Shown: positions 11,911 to 24,800 of the stretch, in pieces
How the letters are laid out: each line of letters begins with the position of its first letter
Position numbering within the stretch: position 1 is the first letter of the stretch
Origin: Galbula dea
Taxonomy: Eukaryota; Chordata; Aves; Piciformes; Galbulidae
DNA: 64,000 bases
Assembly: GCA_013399015.1 (NCBI GenBank)
Contig: VWZX01012694.1
Span: forward strand, 1,296,598-1,360,597
Reading direction: 5' to 3'
Notes under the pieces: model-generated
Database searches by the model: none
Told to the model about the DNA's origin: nothing
The model's input: only the letters and a program-made list of their open reading frames with translations
Made by a program: the position numbers and the translations under genes

Positions 11911-12744
11911 GTCGCGCCGGAGCTGTCCGCCTGCCCGCGGTGCTGGAGCCGGGCAGGGCAGAGGCGAGCTCTGGCCTCGCTGCCTGCAGGCCTCACTGTA
12001 GCGTCCGGTGTTTGGGGAGGGGCGTGAAAGGCTCCTGCGGACACGGGGCCGCCGGCTGGGGCTGTATGTGAGGTCTCCTGCAGTCGGGGGCTCTTCAGGG
12101 AGGAGAAAGGCGCTGAGATAAGACCCGGGTGGGCCGAGGCTTCGACGGCTTGGTCAGGGTTGCACTAGCTTGTCCTGGCTTAGCTGCAGACCGGGGAGAG
12201 AGAGCAGGCACATGGCCATCGGGGCTCTGATGTTGCCGCCCCAAAACAGAGCACAAAACTCCAGTGCTGGGGCCGCCCCTGATGCAAAGCAGGGACAGTG
12301 CTAGATCACAGGTCTGGGGAGCATCTGGCACCTTGGGACCTCACAGCCAGGAGCTCGCAGGCTGCTGCTGGGTCTGCAACACAACTTGGACTCCGAGGAG
12401 GCTTGCATGGGCCTGGGGTGACACAGGTACTCCTGCCCATTGCTGGATCCAGCACTGAGCATGCTGCAGATTGTCGGGCTCAACTTCTGCAGCATGTGGT
12501 TTGGTTTCTTGGGTGAGTACAATGTGAAGTAACAATTCTTCAAAACTGCCTCTGATTTTAAAGCAATATGGTGGCACAAGAAAAACAAGGGAAATGAAAA
12601 GACCTGTGACCTGATGGTTAGTTAAACATGATTCAGAAGTATCCCTGGAGTAATCTAAGGCTTTCATACAGCAGCTGAAGACCCTGGTTGCGCAGCAAAC
12701 AGAATGGTCTGTCTGATGTTACAGAAATGTTTGAAATGATCAAG

Positions 12745-12830
12745 GTTTATTATTATTACTGTTGGCATCCCACTGTGCTAGTTACTGTACAAACACTCAT
12801 TAAGAAAACAGCCCCTGCCTCTCTTCTCAC
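12745..12830. repeat. Probable ancient SINE/L2-type 3' tail
   Basis: A (TAT)n-like start is followed by a segment containing GTGCTAGTTACTGTACAAAC and then a CAGCCCCTGCC motif. This matches the general pattern I know from old amniote MIR/L2-like interspersed tails (gtgctag..actgtacaaac..cagtccctgcc). The exact family cannot be named from memory. Confidence 0.4.
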
Positions 12831-15610
12831 CAACAACAATAGTGGCTATCAAGCCTAGCCTTTCACACCGGTGCTTTCAAAATGAGCAGTAATCAGTATC
12901 TGTGGATGGATTGTATGCAACTGTGAGGGGCATATTGTTTGCATTTTTTGATGCAAACTTTCAGTGTAGGTTGATCTGAAGATCTGTTAGTACTACAGAT
13001 TTTGCAAGTTTTATAATAAAGACTGTTTCTGTCTTTAAGTCCTCAAAGACTCTAGCACAACCTAGACTATGATAAAATCTGGAATGTGTAGGTATTTAAA
13101 AGACCAATCTTATGTTCTAGTCAGGTATTTTTAAATTGCAAATCAATTGTTTCATTTCTCAGTTAGGTTGCTGAGGAAGATCACTTTCATTTCACATTTG
13201 CCTGCTTTGGTGGTTCTGTAGCTCCCATAAATTGGCTGCTGAAGGGCTCTGGCTGAGAAACCGAACCACTGAAAGATGGCAAATCATAGGTTTCTAACTC
13301 TCCTCCTCTAACCACTTCCCTTTACAGTGTTTAAAGATACCCAGAATTATATCAGGGTTTTTCTTGTACTGCTGTCCCATCTGTTTTAGGAGGTGGTAAT
13401 GTCTCTCTGAAGACACACACACCACAAGAAAAGGATTGTGGGCTAGTCCCAGCAGGTCTGCTAAACCTACATGTAATATGTTTAAAACATAATAGGAAAA
13501 GTGAGGCTTTGTGTCTCTAGTGGGAAGTCCTCTATTTCTCAGTTCTCAGTAAGTTACTCTTTATAGTTAAACATCAAGGTTGTTGAGGAAGGGTCTTGTG
13601 CCATCTTTGCTCAGGACTTTACACTGTCAAACCTTCTCCCAGATCCAAAAGAATATTGACATTTCTGTCTCCTACTTAAGCTCCCTAACTTCCTATTGCT
13701 TTCACAGAGTTTGTAGACCTTATCCCTGGTGTGTGCCTGGTTCTTTCACAGTACAAATATATTGAGATGAAATAATACTTAATCAGGTTGCAAAATTATT
13801 CTTTTCTAATTCCTTTTTACGCAAGCGTAGTCTAGAATCTGAATTTCAAACTGTCTTCCATCTCAATGCCTTCCCAAAAGGCGTCTGTAGTGCCAGAGTT
13901 GATTTGTTCCTCAAGCATGATGTCAACAGGCTCCAATTCCCTCTTTCATTATTGCACTTCCTCAGATGAACAGGAAAACTTGGGGAAAAGGCTTCATCAA
14001 GACTTAAAACAACAATGACTTGGAGCTAGCATATGGTTTCCTCCCAAGCCCCTGAGAAGAGGCAGGAAGGAGCTTTCCCACACCTGGGAAAGATTGTGGA
14101 TCAGGCTTTTTCTTAGCATATCACCATGTGATGTCCATACTTCACAGGGAAGAAATCTATAGAACCACAAGGCACATTACATTGCTCTCCACACTGCCAC
14201 AGAAGCTTCTGTTATGCTCCTGGTTGCATGGCACAGGGAAAAGCAGCTCTGTAAGGATTGGTTTGCCACTGTACTGCCCTGCTCCATACAATACTGCTCT
14301 CCTCCCTACAATTCTTCATTTGGAAGAAATATTGATACTAAGTGGAGTATTTTTCTTTTAAACTCCTCAGGTATTTATAACATATGGGATGTTGGCAATA
14401 ATAGCAATGCTTGTCTAGATATTTCCCTCTTGTTTTGTGGTTTTCAACTTTTTCATAGTGTTTGAAACTTCTATTTTTTGGATTGATATTTTACATTGCC
14501 CAAGAATGATGTTAACTCAAAGCTCAAGGGAAAAAGCAAGTTGCTGTTTTCAAGTGAGAGGAAGGAAAAAATGTGTTTCTCATAATATGAAAGGCAGAGG
14601 TGATTTTTTACACTTCTAACACTGAAACTTGTGGATGTTTGGGTGTTTCAGTGATTAACATTTTTGACTCGCTCAGGTTAAAAGCCTTTGAAAACCATGT
14701 TTTGTGCATGCATAGTATATTTTTGTCAAAAACTATATTATAAGCAAGTCTCACCTAAGCTCCAAAGAGAAAAATAAGGTGTGTTGCTCATGCATGCATG
14801 GAAGATTAGCTATTTCATCAATAATTTATGGAGAGTCTATACTGCAACAGTCTGCAAAAACCCTGTCTTGCTTTCTGGTGCGTGCATGGAGTAGAAACTG
14901 TATCCAGTAGGACAGAAGCACCGAACTGTAGTGTCTTAAAAATCAGAGTGCTCTAATGCTTCACTTATTTTTTCATTGAAAACCACACAGTTTTGAAATG
15001 TGCTTTTTTGATGGGCTGGTCCCATGCACACACTTCACAGTAAGACTTGATACACTGAGGCAGAGTCTCGTGGGAGTGCTGTTAAAGGCTGCAGTCATTA
15101 AGCCAACGTTCTACAGCAACCCATGTCAACTTTAGTTCAACATGGGAGTGGAATCTAGAAAGTCCCTGGGACTGGGAGTGTGGCAGCATCTAGAGGCTCT
15201 TTGTTTAGCTAGGTAATTCTATTCAAACACACTACAGGGTCATTAAGTTTGCAGAGCATGATGGCTAAAGCCAGTGATAGGAACTTTGCTCCTTGAGACC
15301 TACATCTCACAGTCAGGTCTCTGTAAACATGTTCACTTCTTACTATGCAAATAACACATTCAAACATACATGTATTTCTACAATCTACAATCCTATTTTC
15401 TTTAAATGATAATTTTAGATCTTATTCTATTTGTTCATTAGCTCAGTAAAACATATAATTTTTTTCAGACAAAGCCATGTTGTGGCAACACATGAAGGAG
15501 GTGACTAGAGAACAGAATTCCATTGCAGCTCAGACTTGAGGATTCTTCACCTGCAGAATTTGTTCATTCTTTTGTGTATTGGCTTGTAAATTTACCTTCC
15601 CAACACAGAG

Positions 15611-15695
15611 GTTTATAATTAATGATTAATTAATAAATACATTATCATTATTAATAAGCCATTAAACTTTAGCATCATAATATAATAAGATGATA
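15611..15695. other. AT-rich block with clustered TAAT/ATTA cores
   Basis: About 85 bases, nearly all A/T, contain repeated TAAT, ATTA and TTAATTAA cores, which are typical homeodomain recognition sequences. It could be a regulatory element or simply low-complexity DNA; conservation would decide. Confidence 0.35.
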
Positions 15696-17002
15696 TTGAA
15701 AAACGGCCTCAAAGATAAACTAACACTATGAATGCCTCTTCTTGGAGACAGAAAACATAGCCCATAAGTGGGTAGAAGAGCCACAATGCCCCAAACCAGT
15801 TCCTTGAGTTGTTTATCCTTGCCATCTACTACCACTTTCCTTTTCTATGCTGAAATGCATTCTGGTTTTTAGCATCTTATTCTAATACACCCTCTGACAT
15901 CACCAGGAAAATACAGTATCCCATCTGGCAGTTGCCAAGATGCAGTCATTAGTGTTGCCTAAATCAGTTCCAATCCGTCAATAACATTTGCATTTCATCA
16001 GACACCAAACAGATTCATTGATGTTTTGGTTAATGCAGCCCCCCTGATTAGATTTTTGAGGGAATCCAACTTCTTTCCAGAAGTGTAAAAAAAAAAAAAA
16101 GGCAGAAAAGGCAAAATATCTTCTGTATAGGGTCTTGTGAATTCGTTAAGGATCTGAAATGGAATCACATCTTCCTACAAAAATGGAATGAATAATGTTA
16201 GTCACAGAGTATGGCAGATGGCTGTTAGTCACCATTAAATTTGGAGAGTATACCCACTCTGTTCAATCAATACAGCCGCAGGACAGACCAGTTCCCAATT
16301 AGCTCCTGCAAAAGAAGCCTTTTAGAAGTCAAAATCTGATCATAAAAGGGAAAAATATTGAAAATGTGTGAGAGGAAAAGGAATAAGAAAGCAAGAAAGA
16401 CTATTTTCATTAACAAAAATTATTATTAATCTCAAAAATACCTTCTGTTTGACATCTGCTGCCCTGTAGGAGATAATTTCTTTTCCAAGAGAAGCCTGAA
16501 AGTTCAGCCATCACAAAAAATGTGGGCTTTGCTCTTGAGGGTAATTCTACATCTTCAATAGTGAATGAAACATACAAATACTTCCCATCTCTCAAGATCT
16601 GGGCCATCAAAAGGTCCGTTCAGGGCACATCAATGACTGCTGGCTTGGCACACTCTTTCTCTTCTGAGTTGTGCCACTGGAAGCTACCGGTTCTAGAAGC
16701 TGTCACCTCTAAGTAGCTTATAATGTTGTATGTTGTAATGTTGTATATTTCTGGAAAAAATGGTTGAGATATTTTGTCAGAAATCATTTATTTGCATGCC
16801 AGTTTTTCTCCATATATGCAGTCAGGATATGAACTGAGCACTGTCAAGATAAAATCAAACTTCTTGGTACTGCAAGATGAAGAAAGCTATTAACTGAAAT
16901 GCATTTTAGAAGTTCCCTCTATGTGGTGCTGAAAATAATATTACAAAAAATGAAAAAATAATACAAATGAGCTTTTATGTCAGATTTATGTTATCTTTTT
17001 TT

Positions 17003-17128
17003 CATAGAATTTGTAGAATGTCCTGGGTTGGAATGGACCTTAAAGATCAACTGACTCCAAGCCCCCTGCCATAGATGGGGATGCCACCCACCAGACCATG
17101 TTGCACCAGGGATGAGGCATCCACATTT
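17003..17128 (-). mobile_element. CR1 LINE fragment (3' end)
   Basis: It starts with the reverse complement of the CR1 ATTCTRTG tail. The diagnostic GGTTGGAATGGACCTTAAAG-type segment follows, then GATGAGGCATCCAC. It is 5'-truncated at about 125 bp, as most avian CR1 copies are. Confidence 0.85.
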
Positions 17129-17936
17129 TTTAGGTAGATTAAGTAATTTAGTTAATGCCTGTTGCTTTCATTCAGATGAGCATGTCCTAACAAAATCCCT
17201 TGCTTTTTCACAGTTTGGTGACTTTCTTCTGTGTTAGGTTGATTGCATTTCAAGAGAAGCTTGGAATTTTCTTTTAAAAGCCAGTTCACACTATGTTAAG
17301 AAAACATGTGAAAACATCCTTATGTGATGGAATCCTACTCCAATCCATTTTTGCAGGGAGATGATGTGGTCTGAGAGACATTAAAGCAATGATGGTGAGC
17401 AGCTGCAGCTAGCTCAAGCCAGAACTCCCCTTTTCTATGTATACTATGTCATTATTATATGGTGTATCCCTGAATGAATCACCATTGCAGAGAGTTGCCA
17501 GCAACATCTCAGCTATTGCATTGTCTTCTTACTGGCAGTACAGAACTATGGATTAAAGCCAGTATATAAATTACAAAGCCACCATTTCTTGTTGAATCTC
17601 AGAGATATTTGCTGCTCATTGGGACTTTATGGCAGAGCAGTCTTGTCCTCAGACCTTGGAACATTTCCTAGTGGCTTTCCTTAGGGATCTCAGCAAAGAC
17701 TGCCTTTAAGGATCAGTTCAGTCTTTATATTCATTCTCTCAGTGGTTAAACACTTGAGTTGTAGTTTGTCTGGATTATCACAGCTGTGTTTTGGTCAGAG
17801 CACTGAGCAGCTACCAGAACTCTATAAAGATCAGGCACCAGAAGATTGACATGGATTTGAACATGTACTTTCTCTAATATCAGTGTATCAGCCTTCTTTG
17901 TTGTCTATTTCCTCAAAAAAAGCAACAAAGAAACAA

Positions 17937-18010
17937 GGTGTTGGTGTTTTTTTGTTTGCTGTTGGGGTGTTGTGGGGTTGGCTTTTTGTTGTTTGTTTGG
18001 GGTTTTTTTT
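17937..18010. repeat. Strand-asymmetric G/T tract
   Basis: A stretch of 74 bases contains only G and T apart from two C (17959, 17982). It has several GGGG and T runs and ends in a run of eight T. Simple-sequence DNA; the complementary C/A strand creates a short spurious open frame. Confidence 0.8.
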
Positions 18011-18838
18011 CAATCCTGCTAGGTGAGCACTCCTTTGAGATGGCATTTTTTGGCAAAGAATATGTGTGCTGAAATCAGCAGAATGTTCCTGGGAATTCAT
18101 CTACCACTATAAATGACAGTACTTCATGAGTCATGTGCAAATCTGCTTAATTTCGTGAAGTAAATTAGAAACCACAGTCTTCTCTAAATTCTGGAGTGAA
18201 GTTGATAATTTTCAGATTCTTAACTGTTGGTCCTTCAAAGTTGCACTGTAACAGAGTCTAGTAAAAAAGAAAAAAAGAAGAAACCCTTCTGAATGCCAAT
18301 TTAGTTAATGAAGCTTAAAATAGATATTCTGCAAAATATTGTAGCTACTTGCTGTCAAATAATTCATTTGTTCACTGTAGTGCCCATTTTTCCTTACTGG
18401 GGTCACCTGCCTTTTCAAAGCTCTTTATGTGTAAGATTAGTCTCTGGAGGAGATTAGACAGATAACATATGGAAATATGGCATCACACAGCATCTGCATC
18501 TTTCTTCATCTTCCCCACTTTATACAACCGTCACTTGTTCTTCTGCAAAGTATGCTGTCACAGATGACTGTGCCTGACAGATGACAGACAGATGCCTCCA
18601 CAGTTTGCAGGCTGAGGACACACTGGTTCCCTGAATTTCCCTTGCACACAGCTCTGAATCGGTCTCCCTGATCTCACTTGGCCCATTCATCTCATTAGGA
18701 TCAACAGGGGATTTGTCACAGATTTAACTGAGTGTAGCTTTGTGAACTTCACCTTCCTTGTAAGTTTTCCATGGCTTTTTTTTTTTTAGTTTAGAAGTCT
18801 TTTCCCACAGTAGACCACTGTTTATGTTTATTTTTACT

Positions 18839-18879
18839 TGGTTTTGGCTTTGGTTTTGGTTTTAGTTTTGGGTTTGGTT
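18839..18879. repeat. (TTTTGG)n-like simple repeat
   Basis: Imperfect repeats of a six-base T4G2-type unit, with single-base interruptions (GGCTTT, TTTAGT), spanning about 40 bases. Confidence 0.75.
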
Positions 18880-21800
18880 ACATCGTGGACAACTTCAACA
18901 GGTTCAACACCAGCTAGTAAGGTGGTACTTCAGGAATATACTGCCAGAATTATACCTTCCTCCCCCAAAAAATTAATCTTAGCAGAACATAATAATTTGC
19001 TATGTAAATCACATTTCTCTGAAGTCTTGAACTTCCTAGTAAAATAGACATTTGCTGCAGCCAGCTGCAGTACTTGTCAAACCAATTTATTTAGTGTGGA
19101 TTAATAATTTGATACAATTATTTTCTGAGGACACTTATTAGGGTTATTTTTGAGTGTTCAGTCATTTCACAGCTTTAAATGTTCTGTAGGATGATTGTAG
19201 CTGGATTTATACTTCTAAGTTGGTTTTGTTTAATTTCAACTCCTCCTTCCAAGCAGAGTTTACAAGGACGAGCAGAGGTCAAATTATCAGCTGTTCGCTG
19301 TAACAGTGTAACCTTTCTCATAGTTCAGTGAGTCCAAATCCCATGGATCTCCTTGATATTCAAATACATAAAAGCTAAAAGAAAAAACAGAGCATTTAGA
19401 TGTCTTGTAAATGTATTTCCATATATATATTCTGCAAGATTTATCTCATAGAGCTTGTTAAACAGATCTACTGGGCAGCTTTTGTCTGGTGTTTCAAGTA
19501 AAGAGACATTGATTTCACTGTAAGAAAATAATGACTAAAGGCTACTGACAAAATAGCTGACTGTGTGTCTTCACTTCTTCAGGAATAAGAACCTACACAT
19601 GAATTTATATAATTGTGGAAAATGCACTTGTGTTTTTTAAAAAAGTCTGGCTGTTCCTTCATCACATAAACATCCTATATTTATCACTTGACATGTCAAT
19701 GGATGTTTGATTGTTCATAAGGATACATGTTTGCAGCAGGTACTGAGATCAATCAATAGGTTAGGCCAGGTAATCTGGGGCTGTAAGTGTCTAATTCAAT
19801 AATGCTCAACCCTATTAGCCTTATCTGGCCATGATATGTATGTTGATCATGTTGAGAAAACTCCTATTTGTCAGTGTTTGTATTTGCAGTTATTCTTCTC
19901 CACGTTGTGCACAGCATGGAGAGCAGCACAGAAATGCAGGCCCACCACACTCACAGCCCAGATCCCATGAGACACTGTCAAGATTCACTTTATCTGTGTC
20001 ACGTTTTCCTTCACAAAGGCTCTGCCATGTTCTTTCAGAAGGTTTTTTTCAGACACACTGGAGAGCTAATTGCTGGCTGGACGAGTTGTTCCAGCAGTGG
20101 CAGCTGGCTCCAAGTGACTGGATCTATGCCCTTCATGTTAATTAAGATACTAGTGCTGTCACTGTGTGATGGGTATGTGTCAGGTTGCTTGGCAGAGAGT
20201 GCGCCAGGTGCCACGCTCAGACGCCACATGGTTGTCCTGTCACAAGACAGGAGATGGGTCATGTTGGTGGACCCTCCATCAGGGTCCTACCTCTCTGGCA
20301 TGAGCTTGGAGCCTCCTTTCCATGAAGGCTCTGCTGAGTGGAATTTCACATGCATCTAACACTGTCTTGATTTTCCTGCATTAACTGAGAAGCAAAATTC
20401 ATTCCCTTAATCAATGCTGAATGCAGACAGCACCCATCCATCTCTTCTTTCTTTCTCCTATTTCTGTTTTCCTATTGATCTCTCCTAGCATGAGAAAACC
20501 TGAGATGTGGGTATGAAGCAGGAAGATACAGTGACATTTCTTCATCCCTGAAGGCATTCTCCACAATCTGCAAAAGTTATTTTGATAACTGATTCCCAAA
20601 TCAGTTGATGTTTCAGTTCAGGTTATGGCATATACACCAAAGGTATAAGGCTAATCATGACTGTTTTTCAGGATGAGTCAATACCCAGTAAATCCTGTGA
20701 AAGAAGGAGATGAAAGGATGAGAGAAGGAAAGGTATTCAGCACACAATCGCACCAGGGGCCACTTCTCAGGTGGGCCTAGGTGCAGTCTAGGAAGACAGG
20801 GAAGCAAAGGCTGAATGTCAGCAGCTGGTAGGATAAACAGCTTTGTTTTGATTATTCCACTGCTGCCTGTATTAAGCACACAGTGCCACTAAAAATAAAT
20901 GCAAAAATAGAAGACTAGTCCTAAGTTCTTTTTCTGTTATTTTTTTTTAATTGTGAGAAGATTAAATGAATGAATGAAGATAATTATTTGATTAAAATTT
21001 TCCACATGTTTAGTGACAGCAAGGTTCTTACATATAATATATTGGGTCTGTTCGTGAATTACATGTGAATTTGAAGCCATTATTGCCTTAAGAGACTTCC
21101 AGCAGTTGTCTTAGAATATTCCATGTGAAAATTCATGGACTCCAAACATTATTACTCTTTATTGCACCTAGGAGATTATGGTATGCATATGTTGGCTTTA
21201 TATTATCTGAATAGTTTAATCATTTCAGTCCCTTGGAAGGAGATGACCACCAGTCAAAGTGATTTTTATACTTCTGTGCTTCCCCTATGAATATCTAAAT
21301 GGATAAATTAACCTGTTTTCCTCCCAATTACTTCAGTTAAAAATGTTAGTATACTAGGAAAAGGATAGAGACCAGACACTTTGTCCCTATTTTGTTATAA
21401 ATCTGATTTTTCCTCATTTATTATTTTTGACTGATTAATTGATTTGGCTTCAGTTAGTCACTCTTGGTTACTTTGAAGTCTAAGGAAAAAAAAAATGTGG
21501 AAAACCTAAAGAAAAATGGAGCTTTTTATGAAAATTTTTTTTTTCCAACTATCTTTGCTGTAAAGGAATTGTTTAGTATAAGATGGCAATTTCTAAAATG
21601 GTCATGTCAGTGAGCTACAAAAAAATATGTTTGGGAATTGTGATGAATGTATTCATTAGCAGACTTTAAAAGCATTTTAAAAACAGACTTAAATGGGCGA
21701 AAGAAACGAACACTGGCAAAATGCAGGTAGTTACAGCATCTTTAGAAACTGGTTTATTCTGTCCCTTTATATAAACAGGTTAGAGTGGAAAGAGGCACTT

Positions 21801-24800
21801 TCTTCTAAACAAAAGCAAACACCACACTGTTATACAGAAATTATGCAAAATTAAAGGAGCTTTCCCCAGGATTTGGAAAGTAACTGACTTGTCCCACTAT
21901 CTCACTAGAGGTCTTGCACAGAGATAATGAATGGCTCTTATGGTCCCCTGGTGGTGTCCCCTGGGCACCACTGACAGAAAATAGAAGAGGAAAACCTATT
22001 GTGCCTTGCTGGCAATTTTCCCTCTTTCCCTCTGGTGAGAAAAACAAAGACAACTTGGTGGACCTTCTCCCTAAGCACTGAGAAACATTGACATTGCACT
22101 GTAGTAGCAATCCACGTGGCTGGCCACAGCTGGCCATAGCTGGAGCTTCTCCTCAGGATTCAGGAAAGCTCCACTCAGGATGGGTGGACTGGGCTGGTGT
22201 GTGCTCATATCTGACAGTGCTGAGGCCACCCAGTCCCCCCAAAAGAGACTCTGGGTTCAGGCTAAAGCATCCAGCAAACCTATTTCTGCTTTCCATTCAG
22301 AGTGCCCTGTCACCCTCCCTCAGGGAGCATCTTCAGGTCAATATATAGTATCTGTCTATGTTGGAAGAGTCTGATCTGTAAATGAATGTTTAACTGATAC
22401 CATAGATAAACTTTCTAATACCTTAGAGCACTAGGTGCATGCACACTTTTATGAATGGTGGTGAAATAGCAAAGAAAATCTGCCTTCATCTCCTCCAGTG
22501 CCTGGGTTCAGACTATGTCTAGAGCAAGAAGCTCTTGCCACTTACAGAAGCTCCTTTACACAAGCAGAGGCCCTGGAGAAATTATGAAGTCTCTTCAGCC
22601 TTTATGAATTGGAATGCATAAAAATAAAATGTTAGGGAAAGTCTGAAGTTCAAGACTTTCTTTTCCTCAAGACAGCTCTGTTTCCACTTCACTTGTTATT
22701 TGAATCATGCCTTGACTGCTTTTAAAATCACCTCTTACACATAAACCTGTTCTTATTTCTGATTTCAGTCCTCCTCTAAGGTAACAAAAAGCTAGTGGCT
22801 ACTGGTTCAGGAACTCACAACCCTAACTGCTGTCCCTGATAGAGAGGAATTTGCCTTTTTCTTTTTTCCACATGGATGCATTTGGAAATCAAAGTACACT
22901 TACATAAAACAGTTATTATCTCCAAAAGAGTAGATCTTGCAAGAAGTAATGTCAAAGATTTTAATCAGTGCAAAAAATCACATCATCTTGAATTGCTCTT
23001 CAGTGTGGCAAAAGTCTCTTCTTGACCAACCCAGGAAAAAATGTCAGATCAGACCAGACTTGTATTAATTTTATTTGGCATACTGACAGCTCTGACTTCA
23101 TGTATGGAATTTACTAGCTATTTACCTCACAGATCCAAAAGGCATGGGCCAAAAGATTACTGATGTTAGCTCACTGCAGTAAAAGGAATTAAACCAGGAC
23201 AAAACATCTGTGACAGTCTAACAAGTCATTAATTTGAAATATTTTTCTCACCCATTTTGTTGCAATGATCAATATACTGAAATATACTTTTTGCATTTTA
23301 GGGGATGGAATGAAGTCTGGAGAAACTTTGAGCAGTGATTCCAGGTGATGATGTAGAAATGAACACAAATATTTCTGTTATCTGAATCCAGAGTCTTATT
23401 AGGCTTATTTGGTTGAACAAAAGTATCAAAAGAGCATCAAAACATGGTTAGAATTATAATCTGGGCAATGTAGGGCAGACTATAGAAGCAGTCTGAGCTG
23501 GGATTATAATAGCTAACTAACAAATCCTTGGGATTACAAATGCTACATATGATTTCTCATTTGACACTATTCCTGGAGAATGAGTGCTGAAGGCTCCCAG
23601 GCAGCTTCCATATTCTGCACCAACCCTGTGATGCTGGCAGTCTGCTGCTCAACAGTAGGGGCAAAAGGGCAAGATTTGCAACTTGAATAAAAAGTTACAG
23701 ACACTTCGTCCAGATGTCTGTGTGCTCAAAGGGACAGGATCAAGTGCAGAGGCAGCTACGTAAGGCAGGACTTTCCCTACCTTAGTCTTTTTGCCCTACC
23801 CAAAAAGGAAGATGTAATCCACTCTGGAAACAGGCAGACCCTTCTTAACCTGCTAAATCTTACCTGAAAAATGGCAAGAACTGTCTTAAAGCAGGAGAGG
23901 CTCAAACAGGCAGCTGAGCTGAGACAACCTGCATTTACTACACTGTCTGCAGTCTGAAATAGAACCGCTACATGGGATTTTACATGTCCTGTCCTAAGTA
24001 AAAAACATTTTTTCTTTGTTCTTTGGGAAGAATTGTAAGAGTTTAAATCCCTACACTTGTCTTATATCACCATCTATGCTTTGTTTCCTTTCCTAAGTGT
24101 CAGAAAGACACATAAATAAGGACAGAATACCATGAGGAGGCTCCTGAAGGAGGTGGGTCAGATCATTAGTGCTAAGAAACATCTACCTCCATTTCTTTGC
24201 ATAACCTCTTAGCTGTGTGCCCACTCCATCTTTCCCCCTCACATTCCTCCCACACCTTTCCTCTTTAGCAGTTCATAGAAGTGCAGACCAGTTGGGCAGG
24301 AGCTACAGGAGGAGTGTGAGAAGGGAGGAAGTGCTCCAATACTCAAGCTTGCTGGCTGTGCTGACAGGCTGAGTTATTTTTCAGATACGGAGACACACAG
24401 GCAAGAAGAAGTGGTGGCTCAGGAAAGCGATTGTGCTTGACAACTCTTTTTAATGCCCTAGATATTGCTAGGGCTTGGAAGAAGGACTCTGCTCCTTTCA
24501 TTTAAGGCATTAGGAAACAGCCTTGGCTTGTAAAGGGAGGAGGAAGGGGACAGCAGGAAGGGGATATGACATGCTAGCCCCTGCTTGCTCCTTCCCAGCC
24601 AGAACAGCGTATGCTCCTCTAATTGTACACTTTGGTCTACATCTGTAGGATTTCACTGCTCCCCCAAAAGCAGCCCCACCAAGCTGTGTTCCCCTGCTTC
24701 ATCTGAACACAGGGTGCAGCAGTAACCTGAAGACCCCCAGCTCCCCCCTGTCTCTTCTGCTTGATCTGAAGAAGAGATCCTGAGAGTCAGCAAGCAAACA

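Larger units (their letters stand above)
10580..12080. promoter_or_regulatory. PGBD5: CpG island covering PGBD5 exon 1 and promoter
   Basis: Base composition changes abruptly to GC- and CpG-rich at about 10.58 kb and falls back by about 12.1 kb. The island spans exon 1, the leader and the upstream region, as expected for a constitutively unmethylated vertebrate promoter. Its GC content also explains why several frames on both strands are open here. Edges were judged by eye. Confidence 0.85.
12080..17000. other. Intergenic, no gene recognised
   Basis: There is no coding exon I can support. It holds a weak candidate divergent splice donor at 12513, a probable old SINE/LINE tail at 12745-12830, an inverted octamer pair at 12937-12958, and a TAAT-rich block at 15611-15695. 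Short open frames (for example 13580-13765, 14128-14465, 16522-16716) lack any recognisable domain. Confidence 0.65.

Noticed and set aside
11624..12071. Open frames on both strands over the minisatellite
   Set aside because: They translate the 20-bp repeat into Gly/Arg or Pro/Ala repeats; an artefact of GC-rich tandem DNA.
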